Positions 44,530 to 56,168 of a stretch of DNA of 64,000 nt are shown one piece after another. A program made the position numbers and the translations under genes. Below the pieces are notes generated by a model that was not told where the DNA came from, ran no database searches, and saw nothing but the letters and a program-made list of their open reading frames with translations. The first letter of the stretch is position 1, and each line of letters opens with the position of its first letter. Origin of the DNA: Blepharisma stoltei (lineage: Eukaryota > Ciliophora > Heterotrichea > Heterotrichida > Blepharismidae); the NCBI GenBank assembly GCA_914767885.1, contig CAJZBQ010000057.1:930001-994000 (forward strand), written 5' to 3'.

Positions 44530-46812
44530 TTACGATAAATATTTGCTGGGATGACTTCCACGTCTATGTTTATCAACTTTTTCTGTAAGCATTTCATACT
44601 GATTATTTATCCACCCTTCTTCATGTTTAACAAGAACTGTCTGGTTTCTTGCAACCAATCTTCGAGCATTCCAATACGCCTCATTGTGCTTCAGCTGATT
44701 TATAATATTTTCTTCTATTTCCCTTGAATTTACAACGTTATTCATAGCTGAAAATAAAGGAAGTGCAATATTTTTAATAAACCCAGACTGAGATTTGGCT
44801 ATATCAGTTGTTTCTTTATCACAGTACATAGAAACAGGCAGTCCCAAGGATTTTTCTATGTCGCCTTGTGTAAAAAACTCTTGGAGCACCAGGACACATC
44901 ATTTTTCATGCAATTCAATGGACTTGGCAGAGTGACCAATATCAGCCATTTTTATTGTCATTTTATTCATTTCTTGTCTGATTTCAACATTCGCAAAATC
45001 AACTGGGACGTTGGCTCCTACAAATCTTGCTCGGAAATGCTCAACTACATCGAAATGTTTTGACATATCAGTCGCAAGAATCAGCTCTATAATAACTTTT
45101 CTGATCGCAAAATACTTATCGCTTGGCAAATTTGATAGGACATTATATTCATTTTTTGCTATCCCAGTCAAAAAAAATAAATATTTTATATAAAACTTAT
45201 CTAAAAAAAGGCCAAGCTGTTAGAAAAAGTATAAAATTTGAAATAAAATAGTCGAATGCATCATTTCTAGTACACTAAAATCATTATACTGGATAGCAAC
45301 TTCATTTTTAGTCACCATCAAAAATCGGTTAGTCTTTGCAGGATGCCCTACATCGTGGGATAAGGTTGAAATAATTCCGGCCATTAGCTCTAGAGAACTA
45401 GTTTCATCAATTAAAGGACAGTTGTGAATTATGTAGAGATATGAGCACATCACATCAGCAGCGTGGCAAGAGTTGTGATAAGGGTTTGGCAGATATTTCC
45501 CTTCTAATTCACGTAGAAAAGAACTCAGCAGCCGATCACTGATAGAAAACAGCTCATTAAGACCGTATCGTTTTATTATGTGCATCCCTACAACTTGTAT
45601 AGGGGTTTGGCCAGAGCAGTCTCCTATAAACATAGTGTTAAAATTTCATTCTTTTCCAATTTGGCGTAGAATTCCTGAGAGTTCAGAAATCCCATAAATA
45701 TGGTTGAGTTTTTCTTTGAAATTGCCTTTGGAGCCTAATGAAGCTGCATCTACATCAGACGACCTTTCAAAAAATACCTGGGAAACATGAATTTTATCTT
45801 GTTCGTCCATATTTTTCGTGATTTGGTCAAAAGACGTCTGATATATATTTCTGTGGCTTAAAGAGTCAAGTGCCCCTTTCAGGTTCGTTATAGTTGCTAC
45901 AATGGTTTCTTTATTTCCATACTCAGCATGCTCAAAAGCATCAAAAAGGACAGTTATTGAATTTTTAATCGCGTTTATAATAGTTTCCATCCCTGTAGAA
46001 GACTTTGTTTGGATTTCAGGCAATGGAATTGAAGGCAAAATTGATTCTTGAGCATAGTCAGCTTCTCTTCCTACTTTCGCAATAGTAGGATAATCAATAA
46101 GCCCGAAGAAAATGGCTAAAAAAAGCAGTAAAATTTGAAATACTGAAATCCCTATATTTTGCTTCCCAAAGCAATTTAGCCCAAATGCTATAATAGATAT
46201 TCTGGCTTATAAAGTTTATATATAAAAAATTACTATTTTTAAATAAAAATTATTTACTATAAATTACTATAAAAAAATACTAATAGAAATATATATCGCT
46301 TTTTTGGTCTCCAATATTTTTGGTCCAACTACAAATAATAGTAACAATGCCTGCATTCCAGGCAGATATGAAGCGTTTTTATCTTCTCTATAAATAACAG
46401 GGAAGATATTGAGGTCTGATAATATAAAAGACAGCCCACAGTAAATGTAAAGCGTTGGCATTATTCACCTCTTCCCTTCGTCTTGGAAATTATCTCTTTG
46501 TCTATATATAATAACCACTAAATTGATGATAAAGCTGCTTATAAGAAAGATAAGGCAGAGGAGAACGGTAGTTACGTCATTTTTGTATATAGAATTTGAA
46601 GCCAGAGTGCTGGATAGGTAAACCATAAATAAAATAAAATACCCAACACAAGCTTTTACTGTGTCTCTGTACTTAGGATCATTTGAAGCTAAATTTTTAT
46701 TTGCTGAATTATTAAGGAAATCGTTTGAGTCGGATTGGTTGTGTGAGCCTTCTATGATGTTGATAGCGGTGGATGAGTGATCTTGAGGCCTGCTGGGCTC
46801 TGTATTTCTCAT
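44530..46812 (-). CDS. Membrane cyclic-nucleotide phosphodiesterase
   Basis: 710 aa (173 + 322 + 216 codons) after removing IESs 46198-46293 and 45178-45231. The N-terminal third has about six hydrophobic helices (e.g. VTTVLLCLIFLISSFIINLV, IGISVFQILLLFLAIFFGLI). The PDE catalytic domain has YHNSCHAADV, LSHDVGHPAKTN and IKMADIGHSAK, giving the His/Asp metal ligands of class I PDEs, plus LATDMSKHFD. Breaks down cAMP or cGMP next to a membrane. Substrate choice not readable. Both IESs fall in conserved stretches and restore them exactly (KKAISIIAFG; FQILFFLTGIAKNE). Confidence 0.88.
45178..45231. other. TTA-bounded IES, 51 bp plus TTA, in phosphodiesterase
   Basis: TTA at 45234-45232 and 45180-45178 on the gene strand. 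Contains TAA and no GT...AG of intron size. Excision gives CAA ATT TTA TTT TTT TTG ACT, i.e. FQILFFLTG. Shortest IES proposed in the window. Confidence 0.72.
46198..46293. other. TA-bounded IES, 96 bp, in phosphodiesterase
   Basis: Gene strand: GCGA[TA]TATTTC on the left and CAGAA[TA]TCTATT on the right. Excision joins ETKKAI to SIIAFGLNCFGKQN, completing a membrane helix. Several stops inside. Confidence 0.7.
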
Positions 46813-47501
46813 TTTATTTCAAATGTTTTGTTAATTATAACAGAAAAATATAATGGCGCAGAGCTTAAAAACACTTTAAAAATAGCCAATCATATAGCTC
46901 ACACACCTTAATAGATTTAGCCGTTGATCAAGTAATTTTGGATCTATTATTAGAAATTTCTTTTTTGAAAACATTAATTTGATAGATTGCAGTTCCATCA
47001 CTTTTAACTTGTTTTCCATTAAAATTTAACTATTTTACTATAATCCTCACTGATCAGGGCTACTAAGATCACTTATTTAACAATGAATGACAAAGTACTT
47101 CAACCGTCTATCTTAAATCGCCTATATAGAAATCTATTAAGGTGCATGAGCTGTATCACTCACCCAATTAAAAGCAAATGAAGGCCTAGATTAGAAATTA
47201 TTAAATAAACTAATTATGACAGAATTTTCAAATAGAATGATTTAAATTAAAGTAAATATTCCCTTCAATAAGATGTTGCTCTCTACTAAAATAATTTAAA
47301 AATAATTGATTTCAAAAAGTTAATTATTTAAAAATGTATATTAATTGAAGAAAATTTGAATCGGCTCATGCACCATTTAATTCTTTTATTTCTCGCAGAG
47401 CTGTAATTAAAATGGAAATAATTAAATAAAGGCTGGGCAATATAAATAATCTTTTGAATATTTCGCAATATATATATAAATTATTAAAAAATTGGAAAAA
47501 A
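46813..47501. other. Intergenic, AT-rich, with one TIR element
   Basis: No coding frame supported. Contains the inverted-repeat element at 47141-47374. Confidence 0.4.
47141..47374. mobile_element. Possible TIR element, 234 bp
   Basis: Perfect 11-bp inverted repeat GGTGCATGAGC / GCTCATGCACC at the ends, with TTAA just outside on each side (directly on the left, two bases away on the right). AT-rich interior without ORF. Single copy here, so the call rests on the ends alone. Confidence 0.4.
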
Positions 47502-48836
47502 TTATAAAGCTTCACGGAATTTTTCGATAAGGATTTTGAGGTTCCTTGTTTTTAGTTCTTCTGGGTTAAGGACTTCTAAAAGTTTGCTAAATTCATAAGA
47601 GCCTATGGGTCAGCCGCCTTCAACCATTTGTTTTCAAAGCTCTAGCAGCACCAATTCTTCAATAGCAGGCTCATGCCGTTTTGATTTAAAATCTTCAAGA
47701 ATTTTTAGATAAATAAGCCCTTGCTTATGGTTTTTATATTGATTTTCACGTTTTTGAAATTCAACAATCCCTCTAAATCCATTAAATTTTCCTATTGAAT
47801 GAAGCTGATTTCTGTACCCTTCTTTATCATCTTGTATCAGCGCAATTTTTTTCTTAATAGAAATCGGTCTATCTGCGTCCATTTTCATCAGAATATCACA
47901 CAATTTTTTATTCTCTGCAGCTTTTGACGTATAAAATGATCTTAATGACTCTTCTAAAGAATATTCAACGTCTGAGGATAAAGAAAACTTTGTGCGAGGT
48001 CTAGAAGTAGGCATTGGGGTGCGCTGGCTTGCGGGATAATATTTATTCATCATGATTTTTAAGTCTTGAGTTTTATTCATGATTTGTTCGTTATCTCTTT
48101 TTCGTATCGGGGAAACTAATCCTTGGTGGTCTGTAATAGTCCTCCTCCTGAAGTTATTTCTTTTAAAATCGTCAACTTTCAGCTTTAATTCCAGTTCTTC
48201 TTTTAATTTTGATAGCTGCTCAGCTGCTTTTTCAATTCTATGTAAAAGCTCATTTTTCCCTTTTTTTATAATAAAATCGGCACCTTGCGATTCTAAATAT
48301 TCTTCATAGCTCGGCAATTCAATTGGCTTTTCTACTTTTCCACTTATAAGAGATACATAGGGTAACGGTTTTTCTTGATATCCTTCTTTCAATACTTTTA
48401 AAGGCTTATTTCCATCTTTCCAATTATGGGATTTTATTGCTTTTATTAGTGGCGGATCTAAAGCTTCTGCGGATATAAAAGGACCGATTGTTCTTTTTCC
48501 AGCTCTGCTTAGTCTTAGTCTTTGATTTGTTTCTTGTATTGTTAAATTAAGCCTTTTTTTGACTACAATTGTAGGGGAATCTAAAATTACGTCTTCTTTT
48601 TTAGCAGCTGATTCAACTAGTCGTTGACGGATTATGTCACTTTCTTTGGTAATCGAGCTGGATTTTCCTTTTATATGATGAGATAGGCTTCTAATTTCTT
48701 TGTTTATTGATAGGATTCGTTTTCTCCCATGGGATACTTGCCCTTTAGGATGAATTAGGGTATTTACCTCTTCGAGACCAACTGCAATTTCTAAGGTTCG
48801 GTCTAAGGTTACACGCAAATCATCTGCAAGGTCCAT
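47502..48836 (-). CDS. Coiled-coil hypothetical protein, 444 aa
   Basis: One frame from ATG 48836 to TAA 47504-47502, with TGA for Trp at 47636-47634 and 47609-47607. A helical, charged region (RIEKAAEQLSKLKEELELKL) sits in the middle, with short motifs LPSYEEYLESQG and RTPMPTSRPRTKFSLSS. No membrane segment; no known domain. Possibly cytoskeletal given its composition, but this is a guess. Confidence 0.7.
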
Positions 48837-49185
48837 TTAAAATTAAATTAATATGACGTAATTGGGGACAGGAAAACAAATAAAATGCTTTATCTTCTAT
48901 ATTTTGGAAACTGACTATTATCTGTTACATTTTTATATTTTTTTAAATATCTTTTGACTATATATGTAAAGCAGCATAAGTTTAATTTTATATAAGGCGA
49001 TCTTTAATTAATAAATAATTTTATTTTTTATCAAAAATTTATCCTAAATATTTAGCTGCAAAATAATACCAATCAAAATATTCAGCATTTTCAATTTTTA
49101 TTCTATAACTTATAAAAATCATTTATATGGCAAATAAAAATTATTTAGTTATTCAATAAATTAAAATTTAAGTAAAAAACACAGC
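48837..49185. other. Intergenic, AT-rich
   Basis: Nothing supported. Confidence 0.4.
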
Positions 49186-50748
49186 TTATTTAAAAGCTTT
49201 TTCTAACTCGTCGATTGTTGATGCTTGAGGCAATCCAAAATATTTTTTCACCTGTCCTATTATTCGGTGGCAAGATCTTAATTGGGTATTTAAAAACTCA
49301 ATGGTGCTCGGAATAGACTCGCTGTCTATACATTGCAGATCCCTTTGTATGCTTTTAATAATATCTGCTTTTTGTTTTAGCTGAGCTCTTTCATCTGCTA
49401 AATTGCTTATTCACCTTCATATAGAGTTTTCCCTTCAATTTTCCCTTCTGATTTCTTTATATCTAATTTATGTTCTCTTTAAGCTTTCTAAATCCGTCAC
49501 TATTTCTAGGCTAATACCCATATATCTTCTCGAGAAAAATTAGATTCCCCATTCATTTTCATAACTTCTCTAAATTTTGCTATAACTTTTTTCCATTTGC
49601 ATTTCTTCCTATGCTTTATTAACTCCCCCCCCCCCTCCGTGAGCGAACAAAAAAATTTTGTTCACTCACGGAGGGGGGTTAATTTTTTTTTTTAAAAAAC
49701 AATTTATATATAAATTTTATAAAAAATATTTTTTTCGAAATTTAAAAAAAATCCTAATTTGCAAAAATTGGGAAGCAAATACTAATTTAATTTGCAAAAT
49801 TTATGTTTTAAAACGCAATTTGTTTAAAATTAAACAGAATTAGCTCTAGATTTCATTATACTAATTATCACTTATATAGCAAAATTTTTTTCTATTAAAA
49901 TTTTTTCTATTAAAAATATTTTTGTTCACTCACGGAGGGTGGGTTTTTGGTCAAAAAAATGGCGATTTTTCTAATGGTTTTGTTCGCTCACGGAGGGGGG
50001 GGGGGAGTAAGTGCTTAACCTTTTCAACCAATTCTGAGTGATGCACTTGCAAAGTGTTTGAAACTTCATTAATCATGTCCTTTCAATTGGTTTTTTCTGA
50101 TGGATATCTTCGAGATAACTGCTCATCTAAGGACTCTTCTAACGAAAAAAACCTCTTATTTAGCTCTTCAATTTGTCTAGAATTTGCATCGATACATCTT
50201 TTGCTATTAGATTTTAATTCTTCAATTTGCCGACGTAGACGAGCTCTCTCGCCTTGAAGATTCAGAATAAGTTCTTCTCTGTCATTGTATTTTTCTCTTA
50301 AGGCGTTTAGTTCTTTTAATATTACAAATTTGTCTTTTTCATGTGTGAATTTTATTGTAGTATCTTCGTCTACAGGAATTTGCCTTGAGCTCAGCAGTTT
50401 TTCTAATTTTTCAATTTTTTTCTCTTTTTCTTCAATAATTATTTTCAAATTTTCATTTTCCCTCAGAAGTTTATCCCTTTCCCTGAAGCAGTCTGACAGC
50501 TTATTTTCTAGTGCAAGATTATTATCATACGTTTCGTCATGAATTGTGCTCATTTCTTTCAAGATTTTTTCCTTTTCAGCTAGTCTTTGTTCTAACTGCA
50601 CAACTCTATCATTTTGATATCCGACTGCGACATTTGGCTTATAAATTACGGATTCTTCAAATGATGAATCAATTTTTGCGTCGTCAGCTGTCATAAATGA
50701 AGAATTCTTCAGAAAATCAATCATGCTTTGACTGTTAGAAGCTGCCAT
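49186..50748 (-). CDS. Coiled-coil protein, IES-interrupted, C-terminal part irregular
   Basis: The N-terminal 230 residues are an almost continuous coiled coil (VQLEQRLAEKEKILKEMSTI, ERARLRRQIEELKSNSKR). The MITE-type IES 49623-50007 follows VEKVKHL. Below it, frame A (KHRKKCKWKKVIAKFREVMK) ends at TAG near 49523, while a second frame is clearly coding downstream (RWISNLADERAQLKQKADII...ELEKAFK, TAA 49188-49186). It carries in-frame TAA/TAG where Gln would fit. A 17-nt GTTATAGCAAAATTTAG would switch frames and remove one stop, but others remain. Either unrecognised introns/IESs or decay. Confidence 0.5.
49623..50007 (+). mobile_element. MITE-type IES in coiled-coil gene
   Basis: TAA (plus strand) 49620-49622 and 50008-50010; CTCC(C)n...(G)nGAG; perfect hairpin on the left (49636-49677) and doubled repeat on the right. 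Nearly identical to the copy at 53087-53476. Confidence 0.88.
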
Positions 50749-50913
50749 TTTGTAATAAATTTATATGAATTTTCTGCAAGGGTATTCTATATTCAATTGT
50801 ATAGGCAATAAAATTAGCTTATTGTTATGATGAAATATATTAATACAATAAAAGATTATTAAGTACGCGGATTTTTCGTTACAATAAATTTTTAGGTCGT
50901 CATAAATTAGAAA

Positions 50914-53900
50914 ATGGAGTCTCAGATCTTGATCCTCACAGAGAAAGAGTACAAAAAATACCAAGCCAATCTAGAAGAAATGTCATATAGAAGCCCAAAT
51001 TTACCGTCACCAATATTTGTCAGCACAGATTATGAAGAAAAAGTTGATAGTAAAGCTGCGGAAAAATTACTCCAAGATGAAACCAAGAAAAATTACTTGT
51101 CAATACTCAAAGACTTAAGCTTATCACTAGACCCATCCAAGCCAAAGCTAAAAATCCAGCCTATTAATATAAATGAGAATGAAAATATATTCTTTTCTTA
51201 CCTGAATTCTATATAACTCCTATTACTACTAAACATAAAAGCCCATTTTCATATATATTTAGAATAAATAAAAAATACCAAGATGAAGTCTCCAAACGGC
51301 TGTCTCAAAGAACACCCACTGCAAAACCTAAAAGTAAAAAAAGAAGGATTTTAAAATCCGCAAGAGTTTCTCAGTATGCTACCTGCAATAATAGCTTTGA
51401 AAGAAAAACTCCGAGCACCCACGAATCTATTATTGAAAGACACAAAGAAAAACTGATAGATCTTTTAAATGATGACAATCTAGAAAATCTTCTAGCTAAC
51501 AAGGAGAAAAAAGAAAGGTGTAAAAGGCCTCTATCTTTGCAGATAGACGATATTAAGCTAGCACCAGAAATTACTGATAGAACCCAAACAACATTGACGA
51601 GGCCTTCGACAGCGAGAAAACCAAGCAAAAGAATTTTGAAAAAATTTATGAGCCAAGTATTACCATATATTCCTATTGATACTTTGAGCACAAATCCTGA
51701 TACTCCAATGCATGCTAAAGAATCGGTGAAGTCAAAAACAGTTAAAAAAAGAAAGCACGTTAAGCAGCTTTCAGACAGTACGCTGGTTCTTAATATAGTC
51801 TGAGCCTTTTTATGGTTAGGGCTGTGCTGATTGCTGTTGATGTAATTCAAGGAGAACAAACCAGCATTTATTAGTAAAAACAACTATGAGTGATATCGAA
51901 AGTCGTCAGCACAGCTTAGGCCAGACTCAGGATATATACAAAAAAGCTTAATTGGCGCTAATAGATTGGCAATAAATAATGAAAAAATCCAAGAAAAACA
52001 AATTTTTGATAGGATTTTGAATGAAATTAAGCAGGAATTTAAAATCAATCAAAAAGAACAGTCTTCTAATATCATTGAGCTCATGCAAATAATGTTTAAG
52101 GTTAAGCCAGAGCTAGGGGATATTATTAATCCAAAAGAAATCACAAAATATAAGTCTCTCCATGAAAGACTTTATCACTTGATGAAAGAAAACCCATCAA
52201 AACTGTATCGAATAATTTCAGATGAGGAAACCAGGCTTAATACTAATAGAAATAGGTTTGAGACTGATGACTGAACAGAAGAGCAAGAAGCTGCCTTTAG
52301 GTCAATGCTTAGAAAAACACATAGTTTTAACTCATTAACAAAAACCAGAATTTTCAAAGAGGCAGAAAAAAACCTACCAGAAACCCGCACAACTTTAGAT
52401 ATGGAGTGAAAATATGACAAGCATTCCCCTTGGGCCAATGATTTTGATTATAATGAAGAACAAAACCTGGCATCCAGCCAAACCTCAAAGCATGCCAAAA
52501 AATCGTCAATTTCAAATCTGAGACAAGAATGCAAAGGCCTTACTCCTGAAGAATACAATTTAATGAAATTTAAAGAACTGCAAGAAAAAACAGGCGATTT
52601 CACACTTGGGTTCAATGCTTTGCAGAAAAAAGCTGAAAAAATTGACAAAATTAATGAAGTTAAAGAAGCAATAACAGGCTATAAAATTTTTAGTGATTGA
52701 AAACATAACAAGGATGAGCTGGAAAAAGCAAAAAATAAATTAGCAAGCCATATATCCCACACACTATTTATTTTCTTATAGTAAATATATACATAAATTA
52801 CTTTATTTTATAAGAAAATAGTATAATTGAAGAAGGAAACGCAGAGGTAAAAAAACTAAACCAAGCCCGCTATTCTTATTTATCAGCAAAAGTTGCTAGA
52901 CAACGAGCACACAAAGAGCTGCAAGATAAGCTAATTCAAAGAGCAGAAAAAATGAGAAAAGAGCTCAGGGAAAGGCAAAAAACTTTTCAAATGCTAGTTC
53001 TGGTATATAGAAAAATCTGCAGAGATTTATATAGGCTCGACGATAAAAAGCCTAAGCGAGCTTTGCTAAACAGCCAATACCCCTTACTCTCCCCCCCCCC
53101 CCCTCCGTGAGCGAACAAAAAAATTTTGTTCGCTCACGGAGGGGGGTTAATTTTTGTTTTTTAAAAAAAATTTATATATAAATTTTATAAAAAATATTTT
53201 TTTCGAAATTTAAAAAAAATCCTAATTTGCAAAAATTGGGGGAAGCAAATATTAATTTAATTTGCAAAATTTATGTTTTAAAACGCAATTTGTTTAAAAT
53301 TAAACAGAATTAGCTCTAGATTTCATTATACTAATTATCACTTATATATCAAAATTTTTTTCCATTAAAATTTTTTCTATTAAAAAAATTTTTGTTCACT
53401 CACGGAGGGTGGGTTTTTGGTCAAAAAATGGCGATTTTTCTAATGGTTTTGTTCGCTCACGGAGGGGGGGGGGGAGTTAGGCTCCCCTTTATTCAAACAG
53501 TCAATGATCAAGCTTGGCTATCTCCCTGAAGCTTATAACCCTAGCCCTGCACCCCCTCATGAATTTGACCCAGCCTCTATAAAACGTATAAAAACGAGTA
53601 TTCCTAAGGAAAGCCTTGTCCATATTTCTCTATGAAACCTTCATAACCAAAGCTCAAACGACAAAAAACAAGACAAAAATGAAATGGCGTCTAAAATAAA
53701 AGCATTAATAAGAGGCTTCGTCGTCAGAAAAAGAGTTGCCAAAATCAAAAAAGGTGCAGCCGTTATAAAACGATCATTTGTGAGGTATAAAACCAAAAAA
53801 TTTATACTGACAGCTCTATTAGTGGAGCATTTATCTAGCGGAAATAAGCTGCTTGGAGAGCTTTTTACGCGTTATAGGGAAACTTTTATTTATAATAGAG

Positions 53901-54247
53901 TGCTAAAAGAAGTTGTCAGTTCTCCGTTTATTCAAAAACTGCTTATAGAAAGAAGAAAACAGAAAAATTTGCCGACAAAAAGCCCACAAAATTTAATTAA
54001 TTGTTTTGCAGCTGGCTCATCTAGTAAAACGCCACTATGCCCGAAAAGTGATAGGTCTAAAAGAAAACATATCACATTTACTATGAAATCAGAAACAGAA
54101 GCATATAAAATAAACAATAAAATCAAATCGCCCAGATTTGCATTACAAAGAAAAAGTACCACAAATATACCAAGTTCTCCTATTATAAAAGAACTTCCTG
54201 ATAGTGTACAAATTTATTTGAAAACTCTGCCAATTAAAAAAGGCTAG
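50914..54247 (+). CDS. Large IQ-motif/coiled-coil protein, about 934 aa
   Basis: Segments joined by removing 51793-51870, 52767-52825 and 53087-53479. Total 2804 nt, one base short of whole codons. The missing base is needed in the T-run at 51192-51195 to pass from ENENIFF to LPEFYITPITTK. The middle is helical and charged (ARQRAHKELQDKLIQRAEKM). Near the end IKALIRGFVVRKRVAKIKK and AAVIKRSFVRYK look like IQ-type calmodulin-binding helices. TGA is Trp at many sites. No enzyme domain. Role unknown; cytoskeletal or basal-body proteins often have this layout. Confidence 0.65.
51793..51870. other. Putative TTA-bounded IES, 78 bp
   Basis: TTA at 51790-51792 and 51868-51870. Removal joins STLVL to ISKNNYEWYRKSS and eliminates an in-frame TAA. 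The insert reads mostly Trp/Leu in the gene frame, unlike its neighbours. Confidence 0.5.
52767..52825. other. TA-bounded IES with terminal inverted repeat, 59 bp
   Basis: CAC[TA] on the left, AGTA[TA]ATTG on the right. The ends carry the inverted repeat TATTTTCTTATA / TATAAGAAAATA (left copy with TATT inserted before it). Removal joins ASHISHTL to IEEGNAEVKKL in frame. Confidence 0.75.
53087..53476 (+). mobile_element. MITE-type IES in IQ-motif gene
   Basis: TTA 53084-53086 and 53477-53479. Hairpin left, doubled repeat right. Excision gives CAA TAC CCC TTA GGC TCC CCT TTA, i.e. LNSQYPLGSPLFKQS. Confidence 0.9.
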
Positions 54248-54338
54248 AAAAGAGAATAATTCCTATAAATTATTTCTGAGCTCAATTTGTATATTAAATA
54301 GACAATAGAATAATTAATTTTCAATTAAAATAGTTAAA

Positions 54339-55946
54339 TTAATCTCTAGGGTCGACAAAAGAATGGAGCATCCACGGACACAGCTCAATATCAGAAATAC
54401 TCTTTTGGACGTAATTTTTGGTCCCACTTATTTCGTATATTTCGAAATCTTTACTCCCCCCCCCCTCCGTGAGTGAACAAAACCATTAGAAAAATCGCTA
54501 TTTTTTGCCCAAAAACCCACCCTCCGTGAGTGAACAAAAATTTTTTAATAGAAAAAATTTTTATGGAAAAAAATTTAGATATACAAATGATAATTAGTAT
54601 AATGAAATCTAGAGCTAATTCTGTTTAATTTTAAACGAATTGCTTTTTAAAAACATAAATTTTATAAATTAAATTAATATTTGCTTTCCAATTTTTGAGA
54701 ATTAAGATTTTTTTTAAATTTCGAAAAAAAACATTTTTTATAAAAATTTATATAAATTTTTTAAAAAAAAAAAATTAAACCCCCCTCCGTGAGTGAACAA
54801 AATTTTTTTGTTCACTCACGGAGATGGGGGGGAGTTAGTAAAATAGTCTTCAGACTTCATTTCAAAAGAAATAAAATCTAAGCCATGATCGTGAGCTTCA
54901 GTGGCTAAACCTTCAGTCAGCTCAATAAGCATATTTCTTCGATTTTCCTCTGTGCATTGATAGAAAAATCCAAATGTTTTCGCTTTTTTGCTTCTTTTTT
55001 GATTTATTGCGATTTTTGCGAATTTTTGAATCTTATATAATGATTTTCCATATTTGAATAAGCCAATTAAACCTAATAAAAAATAAATCTGCTGAAGAAT
55101 AGGCTCACCTATCAAAAAATATAGAAAATATCCATAATAAAGAGCAAGGACAATAGAGAAAAATGCTAAAAGCCATAGAAATTGATAAAAAATAGGGTTT
55201 GATTTCAGTTTTTCTGTGTCAATTACAACCTTTGAAATAAAAGTGTCTGCATATGCTGAAGAATCCCAGAGAGAAATCCCAGCATAGCCTTTTTCTGTTT
55301 CTACTATGTATGTTCCTATGTAATGTGGGGATTGGAAAATTTCTAATAAATTTGTGTTGCAGAGATCTCTTTTGTCGTAAAAGTTTTTGGTCATTTCATA
55401 GGCTTTTTCTACTGATAGTTGGTTTAACTTAATTGATAAGGAGGGATTAATAATCCATGTGTCTTGGTAATAGCAGTCAGCAAATTGTAATTTATTAGCA
55501 AATAATTCCCATGCTTTGATGTTTGAGGATTCAATTTTGGCATAAGCGATGGCAACACCTAAGGATTTTAAGGCAACATTCATTTTCCTAATAAGTAATG
55601 TGGCAATTCCTTTTCGCTGATACTTTTCATGCACTTTTAATCCAAAAAGCTGTGCAAACTTGATCTTGTTTTCGTTATATCAGGCTTCTTTTATTACAGC
55701 ATTAATAACACCAATCAGTTTGCCTGAGACTGTGTCTTTTGCTACTAAAATTCTATAGTCATTATTAAATTGTTTTGGACGAGATGAGTAATTTTGGTGG
55801 AAAATTGTGCAGAATTTTATCAAGCTGCTAGGGAAACCTGAGGCTACTGATACTGCGGACTCTTTTTCAAGCTGAAAAATCCTAGGCTCCATTTCCTCTG
55901 TGTATTCTTCGATATGGATGTTTGGAATTGAGTCAATATCTTGCAT
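54339..55946 (-). CDS. GNAT acetyltransferase, HLS1-like, with membrane segments
   Basis: 407 aa after removing 54454-54837. The GNAT fold is at residues 1-170 (acetyl-CoA loop VHEKYQRKGIATLLIRKM, then IESSNIKAWELFANKLQF), matching plant HOOKLESS1-type N-acetyltransferases in order. Then a linker (SLSIKLNQLSVEKAY) and two hydrophobic stretches (FYQFLWLLAFFSIVLALYYG; LLGLIGLF) suggest membrane attachment. TGA for Trp at 55679-55677. Excision replaces a false end (NSPPSP) by TKDFEIYEISGTKNYVQK and a stop at 54341-54339. Acceptor unknown. Confidence 0.75.
54454..54834 (-). mobile_element. MITE-type IES in acetyltransferase gene
   Basis: TTA (plus strand) 54451-54453 and 54835-54837. Doubled repeat on the left, hairpin on the right (54785-54824) ending GGGGGGGAG. 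Excision gives TAT TTT ACT AAA GAT TTC on the gene strand. Confidence 0.9.
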
Positions 55947-56168
55947 ATTTTATAATGGAACGGATTTTTGCTGGAAATTTCATATAATGCAGGATTTTAT
56001 ATTTAGGAATATTTTAAGGGCTTTTAATAAAAAATTGTATTTTTGGATATAAAAACAATTCTAAAATAAACCTAAAGGATTTTTGTTATGAAATGGGCTT
56101 AGTGGAATAAATAGAAATCTTGTGGAAAATAAAATTTTCTTGAAAATTATATTAAGCTTTTTAATAAC

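Noticed and set aside
51371-51883. 170-codon minus-strand frame
   Set aside because: Antisense shadow of the IQ-motif gene; the plus strand gives a continuous charged protein.
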